Source of the DNA: Planctomycetota bacterium | GTDB taxonomy: Bacteria; Planctomycetota; Phycisphaerae; Sedimentisphaerales; Anaerobacaceae | Reading direction: 5' to 3' | NCBI GenBank assembly: GCA_020351025.1 | Contig: CP070728.1 | Coordinates: forward strand, 1,933,680-1,976,830 | DNA length: 43,151 bases | The notes under the pieces: model-generated | Databases searched by the model: none | What the model was told of the DNA's origin: nothing | Seen by the model: the letters and a program-made list of their open reading frames with translations, nothing else | In this document: piece by piece, positions 42,485-43,151 of the stretch | Layout: the number at the start of each line of letters is the position of its first letter | How positions within the stretch are numbered: position 1 is the first letter of the stretch | Made by a program: the position numbers and the translations under genes

Positions 42485-42486
42485 CT

Positions 42487-43151
42487 TTATTCCCCTTCAC
42501 CAAATTTATCTTTGGTTCTTTCTATCAGAACTTTTTCACCCGGCCGAAGAAAAACCATTTCCCACTTCGAAACGCCCGCAACAAAAAGACGGGCAATTTT
42601 CCCTGCTAACTTATCCGTTTCCTGTTTTGCTGCGTCCAGCCCCATCACCTGCGGGTACCATTTGGATTTCTCTAACTCGCTCACATCGAGGATTTTTGCT
42701 GGCTTTGTCCAGCCGACAGGATTCGCGATGTTCCTGTTAAAGCTTATATAAATCCCCTCCTGCGACCAGTCCTTGTCTTTGGCCCGGTTAAGCAGCATTA
42801 CCCAGCTGTCTAAATATGTATTGAAGTGCACCGAAGGGCCCCAGAAAGCATCCGCATTTGGCTTATGCCAGTCAGTGGCAGCAGCAAAGATGGGCGTAAC
42901 ATTTCCGCCCAGGCCCGCCTCTGCCCATTTTCCCCTGTGCCACTTGAAGACCTTGCCCTTCGGGTCATCACGGTCTTTATATTTCATTCGAGCTACCGAT
43001 ACCCCTTGTTCGGCCTTATTCTTATGATATGTGCTTATGAAGAAATAAAAGTATTCTTTGTCGCAGTCTGCAACTACCGCAAAGTCGCCGTTGCCGCCCT
43101 TAAAATATTTGTTTGTTGTTTCAGGACTATCAGAGCCCTCCAGCGCCTCCA
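42487..43151 (-). CDS. C-terminal part of a probable beta-propeller glycosidase-like protein
   Basis: The frame is open to the right window edge, so the start is missing; 221 codons are visible. An ATG at 42987 would give 166 residues, but the upstream residues continue the same beta-rich pattern (NGDFAVVADCDKEYFYFF, then EQGVSVARMKY). The sequence looks like blades of a five-bladed propeller found in glycoside hydrolases: AFWGPSVHFNTYLDSWVMLL and EGIYISFNRNIANPVGWTKP. The family is not certain. It directly precedes the serine hydrolase gene. Confidence 0.75.
   Translation of the reverse strand, partial: EALEGSDSPETTNKYFKGGNGDFAVVADCDKEYFYFFISTYHKNKAEQGVSVARMKYKDRDDPKGKVFKWHRGKWAEAGLGGNVTPIFAAATDWHKPNADAFWGPSVHFNTYLDSWVMLLNRAKDKDWSQEGIYISFNRNIANPVGWTKPAKILDVSELEKSKWYPQVMGLDAAKQETDKLAGKIARLFVAGVSKWEMVFLRPGEKVLIERTKDKFGEGE

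Noticed and set aside
1-43151. tRNA, rRNA, CRISPR arrays, insertion sequences and prophage genes
   Set aside because: I looked for T-arm signatures, direct-repeat/spacer patterns, transposase motifs and phage structural genes and found none.

Overview
The window (about 43 kb, moderate GC) reads as chromosome of a Gram-negative-type bacterium, most plausibly Planctomycetota of the Phycisphaerae/Sedimentisphaerales kind. This is inferred from gene content, not from a marker gene: PEP-CTERM exported proteins, Tat-exported FAD oxidoreductases, many lipoproteins, a GH2 glycosidase, CsrA, an MreBC wall system and a bacterial deoxyhypusine-synthase-like gene. I see no rRNA, tRNA, CRISPR array, transposase or phage gene. 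Nearly all genes are intact; the first and last are cut by the window edges.

Layout. 1-8.6 kb: a TPR protein, an SH3b-domain exported protein, a PPC/DUF296 lipoprotein, a large AsmA-like envelope protein, purD, and an orphan multi-pass membrane protein. 8.9-12.5 kb: csrA, a GH2 beta-galactosidase-like lipoprotein and a 3D-domain cell-wall protein. 12.7-16.5 kb: a minus-strand mreB-mreC-L,D-transpeptidase operon closed by a strong terminator, with an amidase-fold protein upstream that has lost its zinc ligands. 16.8-19.6 kb: guaB behind a near-consensus promoter, then a PAP2-type lipoprotein. 19.8-25.3 kb: a compact six-gene plus-strand run: pyruvoyl arginine decarboxylase, agmatinase, deoxyhypusine-synthase-like enzyme, PIG-L deacetylase, GT4 glycosyltransferase and a six-hairpin glycosidase. 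25.3-27.5 kb: an orphan membrane protein and an AlaC-type aminotransferase. 27.5-30.9 kb: a 570-bp hairpin-rich leader and four consecutive PEP-CTERM proteins, ending in two hairpins. 31-34.8 kb: a Tat-exported double FAD oxidoreductase with a helical-repeat tail, and a stand-alone groES. 34.9-41.1 kb: topA, rdgB, argF, argD and argB on the minus strand. 41.2-43.15 kb: a class-C-like serine hydrolase and the end of a probable glycosidase/beta-propeller gene.

How it fits together. argBDF makes ornithine and citrulline on the way to arginine. The 19.8-kb operon converts arginine to agmatine, then putrescine, and probably then to homospermidine or another aminopropyl/aminobutyl product through the DHS-like enzyme. 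That polyamine module runs on without a promoter-sized gap into three sugar-handling genes. This is the most interesting arrangement in the window, because it could mean a polyamine-linked glycan or glycoconjugate pathway. The other highlights are the dead amidase beside mreB, the structured leader in front of the PEP-CTERM cluster, the fused double FAD protein, and a REP-like palindrome directly after argB.
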